Of a stretch of DNA of 64,000 bases, positions 19,111 to 27,423 are shown one piece after another. Origin of the DNA: Saccharicrinis carchari (GTDB taxonomy: Bacteria > Bacteroidota > Bacteroidia > Bacteroidales > Marinilabiliaceae); the NCBI RefSeq assembly GCF_900182605.1, contig NZ_FXTB01000003.1, positions 460,341 to 524,340 of the forward strand. The letters run 5' to 3'. The translations under genes were made by a program, and so were the position numbers. The notes under the pieces were generated by a model. That model had not been told where the DNA came from. It did no database searches and worked only from the letters and a program-made list of their open reading frames with translations. Position 1 is the stretch's first letter. Each line of letters begins with the position of its first letter.

Positions 19111-19140
19111 CAAGGGCATCTACGCTGAGCGATACCCTTG
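19111..19140. repeat. REP-like hairpin, copy B, abutting the radA stop
   Basis: CAAGGGcATC and GATaCCCTTG form an imperfect palindrome of 30 bases, related to copy A at 18941. It ends one base before the radA stop codon at 19142. In the radA transcript it may form a 3' end structure. Confidence 0.5.
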
Positions 19141-19141
19141 C

Positions 19142-20509
19142 TTACGCAAACAACAGCTTAAAAGCCTCTTCGAGTTTACTTACTTGTGTTATTTGTATAT
19201 CGTATTTAGCCAAATGGGGCCCTTTGGTAAATTTGGGTATGATTATTTGCTCGAAGCCTAATTTAGCGGCTTCTCCTATCCTTTGCTCAATCCGTGTCAC
19301 AGGCCGTATCTCGCCCGACAGGCCTACTTCGCCAGCCATGCAAATTTTTTGCGTTAACGGTATGTCGATGTTGGAGGAGAGAATAGCCGACACAACGGCC
19401 AAGTCGATAGAGGGATCGTTTACTTTGATTCCGCCGGCAATATTCAGGAACACATCTTTAACGGCCAGTTTAAAACCTGCTCTTTTCTCCAATACGGCCA
19501 GTAGCATGTTCAATCTCCGCAAATCGAAACCGGTGGCTGAACGCTGCGGGGTGCCGTAGGCAGCCGTGCTCACCAAAGCCTGTGTTTCTATTAAAAAAGG
19601 CCTCATCCCTTCGATGGCGGCAGAAATGGCCACTCCGCTCAAATTATCGTGGTGGTAGGAGAGGAGTAGCTCCGAGGGGTTGGCTACTTCGCGCAAACCA
19701 TCACCCAACATTTCAAAAATGCCTATCTCGGCTGTTGATCCAAACCTGTTTTTTATGGAGCGGAGAATGCGGTACATGTGGTTCCTGTCTCCCTCAAACT
19801 GAAGCACCACATCAACCATGTGCTCTAACACTTTTGGCCCGGCTAAATTACCTTCTTTGTTGATATGTCCTATTAACACAACGGGCAAATTAGTTTCTTT
19901 GGCTACACGTAATATGGCGCCTGTGCATTCCCTGATTTGCGAAACGCTGCCGGGCAACGATTCAATGCTTTCGCTGCTCAGGGTTTGTATAGAGTCGATA
20001 ACCAATAAATCGGGTTTTACACTTTTAATATGACCCATTATTTTTTCCAGTGAGGTTTCGCTCACCACCAAACAGTTTTCGTTACCCTTATGTATCCTAT
20101 CGGCTCTGAGCTTTATTTGTTGCGGACTTTCCTCGCCCGAAACGTAGAGCACTTTTTGAGTGCCGATGCGTAAGGCCATCTGAAGGACCAATGTGGATTT
20201 TCCAATACCCGGCTCGCCACCTACCAAAATCATGGATCCCGGCACCATACCACCACCCAGCACTCTGTCGAGTTCAATGTTGGAGGTGTTTATACGGGGC
20301 AAATCCGAAACAGGGACTTCATTGATGTAAATTGGCTTTGAAGCGCTGGTGTCAAAAAAATCATGGACTATGCCCGATTTTGAAGGGGATTTATGCACCA
20401 ACTCCTCAACAAAGGTATTCCATTGACCACAGGCATTGCACTTGCCAACCCACTTGGGCGAATCGGTACCGCAGTTTTGACAAACAAAAACAGATTTGGT
20501 TTTGGCCAT
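19142..20509 (-). CDS. radA: DNA repair protein RadA
   Basis: This 455-residue RecA-related ATPase helps process recombination intermediates. It has the N-terminal four-Cys zinc finger (CQNC...CNAC, residues 10-30) and Walker A GGEPGIGKST near residue 98. The RadA-specific KNRFG motif lies in the middle (IKNRFGSTAEIG). The C-terminal Lon-protease-like domain contains the SxDLAV-type stretch DPSIDLAVVSA. Length is standard for RadA. It lies 116 bp downstream of the heptose adenylyltransferase gene on the same strand. Confidence 0.95.
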   Translation of the reverse strand: MAKTKSVFVCQNCGTDSPKWVGKCNACGQWNTFVEELVHKSPSKSGIVHDFFDTSASKPIYINEVPVSDLPRINTSNIELDRVLGGGMVPGSMILVGGEPGIGKSTLVLQMALRIGTQKVLYVSGEESPQQIKLRADRIHKGNENCLVVSETSLEKIMGHIKSVKPDLLVIDSIQTLSSESIESLPGSVSQIRECTGAILRVAKETNLPVVLIGHINKEGNLAGPKVLEHMVDVVLQFEGDRNHMYRILRSIKNRFGSTAEIGIFEMLGDGLREVANPSELLLSYHHDNLSGVAISAAIEGMRPFLIETQALVSTAAYGTPQRSATGFDLRRLNMLLAVLEKRAGFKLAVKDVFLNIAGGIKVNDPSIDLAVVSAILSSNIDIPLTQKICMAGEVGLSGEIRPVTRIEQRIGEAAKLGFEQIIIPKFTKGPHLAKYDIQITQVSKLEEAFKLLFA

Positions 20510-20625
20510 ATGTTTAAAATTAAAAGATCAGAAATAAACAGATTAGTTGCTTCTTTGTTAAAATAAACTGGAGTGAAATAACCGGGCGTTAATGGCCTGT
20601 TTATTAACAGGCAGGGCGTACGCTG

Positions 20626-21132
20626 TTAGTTATTAATTGTTCCCGGATTACTTAATTTTCCGATAATATCTGTCGTTGAAAAACCCGCTACAAATTCAAT
20701 GGTTTCTACAGATCCTCCTTTTTGCATAACAATATCATAGCCCACAATATCCTCGGCCTTGTAATCGGCTCCCTTAACCAGCACATCGGGCTGTATAGCT
20801 TTAATTAACTCGTAAGGGGTGTCTTCATCAAAAGGCACTACTAAATCGATAAATTCAAAGGCAGCTAAAATAGTAGCTCGGCTATGCTCATCCACAACTG
20901 GACGTGTGGGCCCTTTTATGCGTTTTACCGATGCATCGGTATTTAAACCCAATACCAAGCGGTTGCCCTTTTGGGCTGCAGCCGACAAATATTCAACATG
21001 TCCACGGTGCACAATGTCAAAGCATCCATTAGTAAAAACTACCTTTTGCCTGTTTTCCTGCCACTGCTGCACTATTTCAACAGCTTGTGCAGATGAAACT
21101 ATTTTTGTTTTAAACGATCTGTCTGTTCTCAT
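20626..21132 (-). CDS. rfaE2: D-glycero-beta-D-manno-heptose 1-phosphate adenylyltransferase
   Basis: This 168-residue nucleotidyltransferase should activate heptose 1-phosphate with ATP to ADP-heptose for lipopolysaccharide core synthesis. It is the stand-alone C-terminal half of HldE. It shows the cytidylyltransferase-like signature TNGCFDIVHRGH, with HxGH as the catalytic motif, and the family blocks KRIKGPTRPV and DVLVKGADY. I choose the ATG at 21132; an in-frame GTG lies three codons upstream. It follows the panCD terminator and precedes radA on the same strand. Confidence 0.88.
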   Translation of the reverse strand: MRTDRSFKTKIVSSAQAVEIVQQWQENRQKVVFTNGCFDIVHRGHVEYLSAAAQKGNRLVLGLNTDASVKRIKGPTRPVVDEHSRATILAAFEFIDLVVPFDEDTPYELIKAIQPDVLVKGADYKAEDIVGYDIVMQKGGSVETIEFVAGFSTTDIIGKLSNPGTINN

Positions 21133-21144
21133 TTTTATCACAAA

Positions 21145-21166
21145 AAAACCCCGGAAAAACCGGGGC
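21145..21166 (-). terminator. Intrinsic terminator of the panCD operon
   Basis: A perfect CCCCGG/CCGGGG stem with a five-base loop lies at 21149-21165. On the minus strand it is followed by a run of seven T. It lies just downstream of panD and separates it from the next gene. Confidence 0.75.
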
Positions 21167-21187
21167 TATTTAAATTATCAGTTGTGT

Positions 21188-21541
21188 TTACACCAGTTTA
21201 TTTGTTTCGGTATCCGGAAACACAAATCGGGGTTTAAACTGTTTGGCCTCTTCAAAGGGCATGGAGGCATAAGTAATAATAATCACAATATCGCCTACCG
21301 CCACTTTTCGGGCAGCGGCACCATTAAGGCATATCACGCCCGAACCGCGTTCGCCTTTAATTACATAGGTCTCTATGCGTTCGCCGTTGTTATTATTTAC
21401 TACCTGCACTTTTTCGTTCTCTATAATGTTGGCCTCATCCATCAAATCTTCGTCAATGGTAATGCTGCCCACATAATTGAGGTTGGCTTCGGTAACCGAA
21501 ACATTGTGCAGTTTAGACTTTACAACTTCAATGTGCATCAT
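21188..21541 (-). CDS. panD: Aspartate 1-decarboxylase
   Basis: This 117-residue pyruvoyl enzyme converts aspartate to beta-alanine for pantothenate and coenzyme A. The self-cleavage site is the Gly-Ser pair in NYVGSITID (residues 25-26), where Ser becomes the pyruvoyl group. Other family stretches are [13 protein letters not shown] and the early [12 protein letters not shown]. It overlaps panC by four bases (ATGA), so the two are cotranslated. Two consecutive ATG codons are possible starts. Confidence 0.95.
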   Translation of the reverse strand: MMHIEVVKSKLHNVSVTEANLNYVGSITIDEDLMDEANIIENEKVQVVNNNNGERIETYVIKGERGSGVICLNGAAARKVAVGDIVIIITYASMPFEEAKQFKPRFVFPDTETNKLV

Positions 21542-22392
21542 AAAAGTTTTTTGTAAATCAAATTATCAATCAATCTTACTTTATCCGCAAATACTGCTAT
21601 GCAGCCTACAATATAATCACTTTGGCTCCATTTATCAAGTGTTTGCAGTGTGTCACCATCCACAATATTAAAATACTCTACATTTAACAGGGCGGACTTA
21701 TTAATGTTTTCGACCACAAAATTAACAACTTCTTTTATATTTTTAGTGTTCATCAGCGGTTTTGATTCCATTAATACCTTTGAAATTAAAGGAGCAGCTT
21801 TCCGTTGTTCGTAGTTGAGCCTTGCATTGCGCGAGCTGAGGGCTAAACCATCTTTTTCTCTAATTATTTCGCCGGCTATTATCTCTACCGGATAATTAAG
21901 CATTTTTGTCATGGCTTTAATAATGGCCAATTGCTGAAAGTCCTTTTCGCCAAAAAAAGCCTTGTCGGGCTGCACCAGGTCAAAAAATCGGCTTACTACC
22001 TGTGCCACCCCATTAAAATGTCCGGGTCTGAATTCACCTTCCATCACCTTGTCAAGCATGCCAAAGTCAAATGTTCTGGTATCTTTATTTGGGTACACCT
22101 GGTTAACTGATGGATGATACAAAATATTGCAAGCTGTGCTATTTAATAACAAGGTATCCTCGTCAATGGTTCGCGGATAATTTTTCAGGTCGTCAGGGTT
22201 ATTGAACTGATTGGGGTTTACAAAAATACTTACAACCACAATATCTGTACAAGTGGCTGCTTTATTTATTAAACTTAAATGGCCTTGGTGCAAGGCGCCC
22301 ATGGTTGGCACAAAGCCAATTGTTAGGCCTTCCTCCTTATGTTTGCCTACCATTTTTTTAAGCTCTTCTGACTTAGTAACGATTTCCATCAA
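21538..22392 (-). CDS. panC: Pantoate-beta-alanine ligase
   Basis: This 284-residue enzyme condenses pantoate with beta-alanine using ATP to form pantothenate. The signature [14 protein letters not shown] near residue 30 holds the HxGH motif. [15 protein letters not shown] and [10 protein letters not shown] are also conserved family blocks. Its product and that of the overlapping panD gene act in the same pathway. It diverges from the glycogen-synthase-like gene. Confidence 0.95.
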   Translation of the reverse strand: MMEIVTKSEELKKMVGKHKEEGLTIGFVPTMGALHQGHLSLINKAATCTDIVVVSIFVNPNQFNNPDDLKNYPRTIDEDTLLLNSTACNILYHPSVNQVYPNKDTRTFDFGMLDKVMEGEFRPGHFNGVAQVVSRFFDLVQPDKAFFGEKDFQQLAIIKAMTKMLNYPVEIIAGEIIREKDGLALSSRNARLNYEQRKAAPLISKVLMESKPLMNTKNIKEVVNFVVENINKSALLNVEYFNIVDGDTLQTLDKWSQSDYIVGCIAVFADKVRLIDNLIYKKLL

Positions 22393-22786
22393 TCTAAAAT
22401 TTGTTTCTCAATGAATGGTCTTTTCCGTTTTTTCCACCATGCAAGCATCCTTTCCATCATTCTATTGTATATTTAAGCACAGGCAAAATAAGATGTGGGG
22501 TTAAGATAAATACATGAATACCACTGACCTTTTTATCTTCTTAAAAAAAAACGCACAAAGTAAATAATAATAATGCTACAATAAAAGCACATAAACCCTA
22601 TTACATAAGAATATATGAACTGAGAGAGGTGAAATTAACAATAAAACATATGTTTTAGATTTGATTTAGAGCCTTAAGTACCACGGTGTATATTTAATAT
22701 AAAATGCTGTCGTTGTTTGAGAACAATATTTTTGCTAATTTTGTGCTCTGTTACAGTTTTCACAAAGCAATTATCATCAACAAAAT
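22393..22786. other. Gap between panC and the GT5-like gene
   Basis: This 394-bp divergent intergenic region is AT-rich and has no convincing gene or structured RNA. It contains the candidate promoter at 22713-22743 for the rightward gene. No TAnnTTTG element was found for panC. Confidence 0.6.
22713..22743 (+). promoter_or_regulatory. Candidate Bacteroidetes promoter of the GT5-like gene
   Basis: A TTG at 22713-22715 is separated by 20 bases from TAATTTTG at 22736-22743, matching the -33/-7 consensus TTG...TAnnTTTG. It lies 44 bp before the start codon. Confidence 0.5.
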
Positions 22787-23599
22787 ATGAAGGAAAAAAC
22801 AAAGGTTTTATTTATTTCCCAGGAAATCACGCCCTACCTTCCGGAAACATCGATGTCGAAAATAGGTCGGTTCTTACCCCAGGGCATTCAGGAAAAGGGA
22901 AAAGAAATAAGGACGTTTATGCCACGTTTTGGCTGTATCAACGAGCGCAGAAACCAACTACATGAAGTGATCCGACTTTCGGGAATGAATTTAATAATTG
23001 ACGACACAGATCATCCGTTAATTATTAAAGTAGCATCGATACAAGCTGCTCGAATGCAAGTTTACTTTATCGACAACGAGGATTACTTTCACAGAAAGCA
23101 TATATTCGTAGGAAAGGATGGAGAGGAGTTTAAAGATAATGACGAACGAGCCATATTTTTTGCCCGAGGCGTTTTGGAAACTACAAAAAAGCTGAGGTGG
23201 GCACCCAACATTATCCACTGCCACGGATGGTTTACAGGATTAGTGCCTCTGATAATAAAAAAGGCCATGAACGAAGATCCGCATTTTGCCAAATCGAAGT
23301 TGGTTTATAGCATATATAACGACGATTTTAAAAGTACTTTCTCTGATACATTCCCTGAGAAGTTTGCAATGGAAGGTATCGAAAAAAGTGATTATGCCGG
23401 TTTGACACCCTTTAATTATGAGAACCTGAGCAAATTGGCTATCAACTTTAGCGACGGAATCATTGAAGGTCATCCAGATGCCAATAAGAATATCACTGAT
23501 TATGCTAAGGCCTCCGGCAAGCCATTTTTAAAATATCACGACGAAGAAACTTATATTGATGCCTATAATAAGTTCTACGACGAATTGATGAACAAATAA
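22787..23599 (+). CDS. Truncated glycogen/starch synthase-like protein
   Basis: This 270-residue protein resembles only the N-terminal Rossmann half of glycosyltransferase family 5 glycogen synthases, which are normally near 480 residues. Recognisable stretches are KVLFISQEITPYLPE at the N-terminus, FMPRFGCIN, and NIIHCHGWFTGLVPL. The KxGGL nucleotide-sugar motif is replaced by ETSMSKIGRFL, and the whole C-terminal donor-binding domain is missing. It is therefore unlikely to make glycogen by itself. It ends 18 bp before the DUF4270 gene, so the two form an operon. Several Bacteroidetes carry similar short proteins; the role is unknown. Confidence 0.75.
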   Translation: MKEKTKVLFISQEITPYLPETSMSKIGRFLPQGIQEKGKEIRTFMPRFGCINERRNQLHEVIRLSGMNLIIDDTDHPLIIKVASIQAARMQVYFIDNEDYFHRKHIFVGKDGEEFKDNDERAIFFARGVLETTKKLRWAPNIIHCHGWFTGLVPLIIKKAMNEDPHFAKSKLVYSIYNDDFKSTFSDTFPEKFAMEGIEKSDYAGLTPFNYENLSKLAINFSDGIIEGHPDANKNITDYAKASGKPFLKYHDEETYIDAYNKFYDELMNK

Positions 23600-23617
23600 T
23601 CCTTTAAAACTTTACAA

Positions 23618-25108
23618 GTGCGGATACGAAATACCATTTACTTGCGAGCAGAGAAAATGCTTGCGCTTGGCCTAATTATGCTAGTTGCTTGGTCGTGCGA
23701 AGATAAGCCGGCCGAAATAGGAGCAGAAATATTCGGTGGTAATCTGATAGATACCAGAATTTCCATTTCATCAGGCGACACCATTAGGGCTACCAATACC
23801 TCCGCTTTTGGGAAGGTTGACTTTAACGCGATAAATTACTTGATGATTGGGGAGTACAACGACTCTGTTTACGGAAGCATCAGTGCAGGGTTTGCAAGTG
23901 AATTTTCGCTGGGCAACACCCTTGATGATACGGTGAAATTAAATTATAACGAGGATTATGAGTATCTGGGAACCGAACTGAGGTTGCAGTACACTAACAA
24001 CTCATGGATAGGTGACACCCTGGCTAAACAAAAAGTAACGGTGTACCGATTGCAGGAAAGATTAGATCCTGACATGGATTATCATTCGGATTTTGACCCT
24101 TTACCACTTTGCTACCCTGCGCCCATAGGAACCGATACATTTGAAATTAAAAACGGTGCCCGAGACACTTTGTGGCAAACGGCAAATTATGTGCATAATA
24201 TTGCTATCGCTATTGATGATGCAGTTGGTTTAGAGCTGTTTGAGGCGGATTCGGCTATCATAACCAATTCAGAAAGCTTTAAAAACCTGTTTAAAGGTGT
24301 TTATGTAACTGCCGAAAAGATAGATGACAGAATTGGATCGGTACTCCGCATTCCGTATACCGCGGAGTCGAACCTATCGCAGCAGTTGGCCGTTATTATC
24401 AGGCGTAGGAATATTTTGACAGACGCGGACGGCCAGGAAAGTATTGCCTATGATACTATTCCTAAACTATATCCTATAAACAAGGAAGCTACGAAGACTA
24501 TCCGTTATACCCACGACTATACCAATACAAATATTGATTTTACAGGTGAAAATAATGTAGATAAAATATATGTACAGGGTATGGGAGGCACAAGGGGTAA
24601 AATTAATATTACGGATGCTTTTATTTCTAAATGGAAAGAGATACTGCCTTCTCCGGACGAGGATTTAAATGGTCCTATAACCAGTGTTGCCTCGGTTGAA
24701 TTGAGCTTTTATCTGGATACGCTCGCAGATAAAAATTATAAAGATAATTTACCGGAGGCACTAAACCTTTATGTTTTAAATAGCAATGGTAATTTTGTGC
24801 CACCATCATTTGACCTTAACCTAAGCAATACCAATGTGCCCGTTTTTACAGGCGGAAAAGGTGCCAATACCGAAAGTGGTGATATAAAGTATACCTTTAG
24901 CATGCAAACTGGTTTTTTTGAAGAGTTTATCCATCCGCAGATTTCGGGCAATAGTCAAAAAAAATATCAGGAGTTTTACCTGGGTATTCCTGCGCCTGAG
25001 TTTAACTTTAACCGTGTTGTTCTGCATGGTATGAACATTGAAAAAGTAAATTCGGACGAAACGCTAAAGTCATCTAACCTGGCCGTGAGGTATGTGGTAG
25101 TTGATTGA
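23618..25108 (+). CDS. DUF4270 family lipoprotein
   Basis: This 496-residue exported protein matches DUF4270, a Bacteroidetes outer-membrane lipoprotein family of unknown function. It starts at a GTG. The N-terminus has a basic region (RIRNTIYLRAEK), a hydrophobic stretch and the lipobox VAWSC with Cys27. The mature part begins EDKPAEIG and is beta-rich, with repeated Tyr/Asp-rich strands and a final YVVVD. An ATG at 23657 is a possible start but would remove the basic n-region. It is in one operon with the GT5-like gene 18 bp upstream, a pairing that suggests a polysaccharide- or envelope-related role by inference. Confidence 0.8.
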   Translation: MRIRNTIYLRAEKMLALGLIMLVAWSCEDKPAEIGAEIFGGNLIDTRISISSGDTIRATNTSAFGKVDFNAINYLMIGEYNDSVYGSISAGFASEFSLGNTLDDTVKLNYNEDYEYLGTELRLQYTNNSWIGDTLAKQKVTVYRLQERLDPDMDYHSDFDPLPLCYPAPIGTDTFEIKNGARDTLWQTANYVHNIAIAIDDAVGLELFEADSAIITNSESFKNLFKGVYVTAEKIDDRIGSVLRIPYTAESNLSQQLAVIIRRRNILTDADGQESIAYDTIPKLYPINKEATKTIRYTHDYTNTNIDFTGENNVDKIYVQGMGGTRGKINITDAFISKWKEILPSPDEDLNGPITSVASVELSFYLDTLADKNYKDNLPEALNLYVLNSNGNFVPPSFDLNLSNTNVPVFTGGKGANTESGDIKYTFSMQTGFFEEFIHPQISGNSQKKYQEFYLGIPAPEFNFNRVVLHGMNIEKVNSDETLKSSNLAVRYVVVD

Positions 25109-25216
25109 TAGAGGCAAGGCAGGCAGAGAGAATTTCATAAAAACAAAGTTGAATAGCTATCTGTATGCGCATGCCAAATCGAGACGTAACACCCAAATAC
25201 TTATCCGATAGAAATT

Positions 25217-25253
25217 AAAAAAACTGCCCTCATTAAATGTGGGCAGTTTTTTT
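25217..25253 (+). terminator. Intrinsic terminator after the DUF4270 gene
   Basis: CTGCCC/GGGCAG arms extended by A7/T7 form a long stem; an inner CAT/ATG pairing closes a TAA loop. The T-run lies at 25247-25253. It ends transcription of the GT5-like/DUF4270 pair. Confidence 0.85.
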
Positions 25254-25333
25254 ATGCTCAAATATTTCTTAGGCCATTTAATTTGTTTTCTTATTTTTAC
25301 TCTTTCATAAAACCAAATCAACAATTTTGCGCG

Positions 25334-27292
25334 ATGTTGTACAGAAACTTAAGAGAGGAAGAAATAGTTTTACTGAAAAAACAGAATTGCCGTTCCCTTG
25401 ATGGATGGGATAAAATACAGGTGACGGATAATTTCATAGCATCAAACATTAAGGATGTTGTTTTTTCGGGCATCAATTGTTTGGGTTTGTTTACCGAGCG
25501 AATAAATTTACCTTCCGGGGTTTCCGATATGGCTGGAATTTATAATGCCCATATTCACAACTGCATTGTTAATGACCAGTGCTTCATTAAAAATATAGGC
25601 ACATCTGTTTCAAATTACTTTGTGGGCGAAGGTGCAATTATTCAAAATGTAGCTACCTTAATTGTGGAAGGTGAAAGCAGCTTTGGAAACGGAATTGAAG
25701 TTGCAGCCATCAACGAAGGTGGGGGCAGAGAAGTACTCATGTACGATGAGCTATCGGTGCATACAGCTTATATGATGGCATTTTATCGGTACCGCCCGAA
25801 ATTAATTACGAGCCTACAACAGTCTATCCGTAGTTATGTAAATAGAGTGAGCTCATCGCAAGGAAGAATTGGTGAAAAAGCCGTGCTTGTTAACTGCGGA
25901 AATCTTAAGAATATTATTGTGGGTAATTCGGCACATCTTAGTGGGGTTACGCTATTAAATAATGGATCCGTTAATAGTTCTGCGGAGGCACCTGTTTACA
26001 TAGGTGAAGGCGTAAATGCCCAAAATTTTATTGTTTCGTCGGGTTCAAGGGTCAGCGATGGGGTATACTTAAGGCAATGTTTTGTGGGGCAGGGCTGTGA
26101 AATAAGTAATTCGTTTACCGCTGATAATTCGCTGTTCTTTTCGAACAGTCAATGTTTGCAGGGAGAGGCGTGTAGTATATTTGCCGGTCCCTATACGGTT
26201 ACACACCATAAGTCGACCTTACTGATTGCAGGATATTATTCTTTTTTTAATGCCGGCAGCGGAACCAACCAAAGCAACCATATGTATAAGCTGGGGCCCG
26301 TTCACCAGGGCACAATTGAGCGAGGGGGACGCACAGGAAGTAATGCTTATGTACTTTGGCCTGCGCAAATAGGTGCCTTTACCATGTTGTTAGGCAATCA
26401 TTACAGTAACACAGACACCACCTCACTTCCTTTTTCGTATCTAATCGAAGATAATGGTAAAAGTGTTTTGATACCCGGTCAAAATCTGTTTAATGTAGGT
26501 ACTGTCCGCGATGTTAAAAAATGGCCTAATCGTGATAACCGAAAGGGAACGCATCGTCTGGATTATTTGGTAAAGGATGCGCTAAACCCATATACCATCG
26601 ATAAAATAACTGAAGGCATACGCGTGTTAGAAGAGCTTAGGCAAAAAGTAAAAGCCGAAGCCAGACATATCATGTATAAGAACATTCAAATGTCGCCTTC
26701 CTCTATCCAAAGGGGAATTAAGCTTTACGAACAGGCTTTGATTAAATATGTGGGCGATGTGTTAGTTGAATTGTTGGAGAGGGATGATTTTTTAAGCAAG
26801 AGAGCTGATTTTTCTCCGGATAACCATGTGTGGCTCGATGTGGCCGGATTAATTGTTAATAGCGCGTCTTTAGAAAATTGGATGGGTGCAGTGGAAGGGA
26901 ATAAAATTGAGATTAACCAATGGAACAGCTTTTTTAAAAGTGAGGCCGAAGCATATCCGAGCTTAAAACAAGCACACGCACTGCAAATACTTCAAAGCTA
27001 CTTTAGTATCGATATTGCATCGTGTGGAAGCACAGAAATTATTAATTTTCTGGAAAGGTGGATAGATAGTAACAATAAAATTAAAAGTGCTATCCTATTG
27101 GATGCCAAAAAAGAGTTTAACGTAAAAAGTAAAACGGGCTACGGTAGAGATGGGGAACATATAATGAAGGATATTGATTTTGAGGCGATACGTGGAACAA
27201 TGAGCGCTAATTCTTTTGTTCAAGAAATTGAGTTGGAATACGAAAAGGACAATCAAAAAGCTCGCCAGCTTATTGCGAGACTGGGTCGATAA
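25334..27292 (+). CDS. DUF4954 family protein (beta-helix repeat)
   Basis: This protein of 652 residues matches DUF4954, found mainly in Bacteroidetes. It starts at the ATG of MLYRNLREEE; an in-frame TTG further upstream would add 17 unlikely residues. The central region, about residues 80-330, has a repeated hexapeptide-like pattern of short strands (GEGAIIQNV, GEGVNAQNF, GQGCEISNS). This suggests a left-handed parallel beta-helix as in nucleotide-sugar acetyltransferases. The C-terminal third is helical. No signal peptide is seen. Some annotations relate it to sugar nucleotidyltransferase/acyltransferase enzymes, but no activity can be read here. glmS follows 131 bp downstream. Confidence 0.8.
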   Translation: MLYRNLREEEIVLLKKQNCRSLDGWDKIQVTDNFIASNIKDVVFSGINCLGLFTERINLPSGVSDMAGIYNAHIHNCIVNDQCFIKNIGTSVSNYFVGEGAIIQNVATLIVEGESSFGNGIEVAAINEGGGREVLMYDELSVHTAYMMAFYRYRPKLITSLQQSIRSYVNRVSSSQGRIGEKAVLVNCGNLKNIIVGNSAHLSGVTLLNNGSVNSSAEAPVYIGEGVNAQNFIVSSGSRVSDGVYLRQCFVGQGCEISNSFTADNSLFFSNSQCLQGEACSIFAGPYTVTHHKSTLLIAGYYSFFNAGSGTNQSNHMYKLGPVHQGTIERGGRTGSNAYVLWPAQIGAFTMLLGNHYSNTDTTSLPFSYLIEDNGKSVLIPGQNLFNVGTVRDVKKWPNRDNRKGTHRLDYLVKDALNPYTIDKITEGIRVLEELRQKVKAEARHIMYKNIQMSPSSIQRGIKLYEQALIKYVGDVLVELLERDDFLSKRADFSPDNHVWLDVAGLIVNSASLENWMGAVEGNKIEINQWNSFFKSEAEAYPSLKQAHALQILQSYFSIDIASCGSTEIINFLERWIDSNNKIKSAILLDAKKEFNVKSKTGYGRDGEHIMKDIDFEAIRGTMSANSFVQEIELEYEKDNQKARQLIARLGR

Positions 27293-27423
27293 TAATACGT
27301 GAATATGGCTGCATACTTGTCATAGTTTTTAGTGTGCTTAAGAGTGGCATATTTTGAGAGTTGATTTTACGAGTATAAAACTCGGGATATGCTTTTGTAT
27401 AGATTTAAAATAAAGTATTTGTT

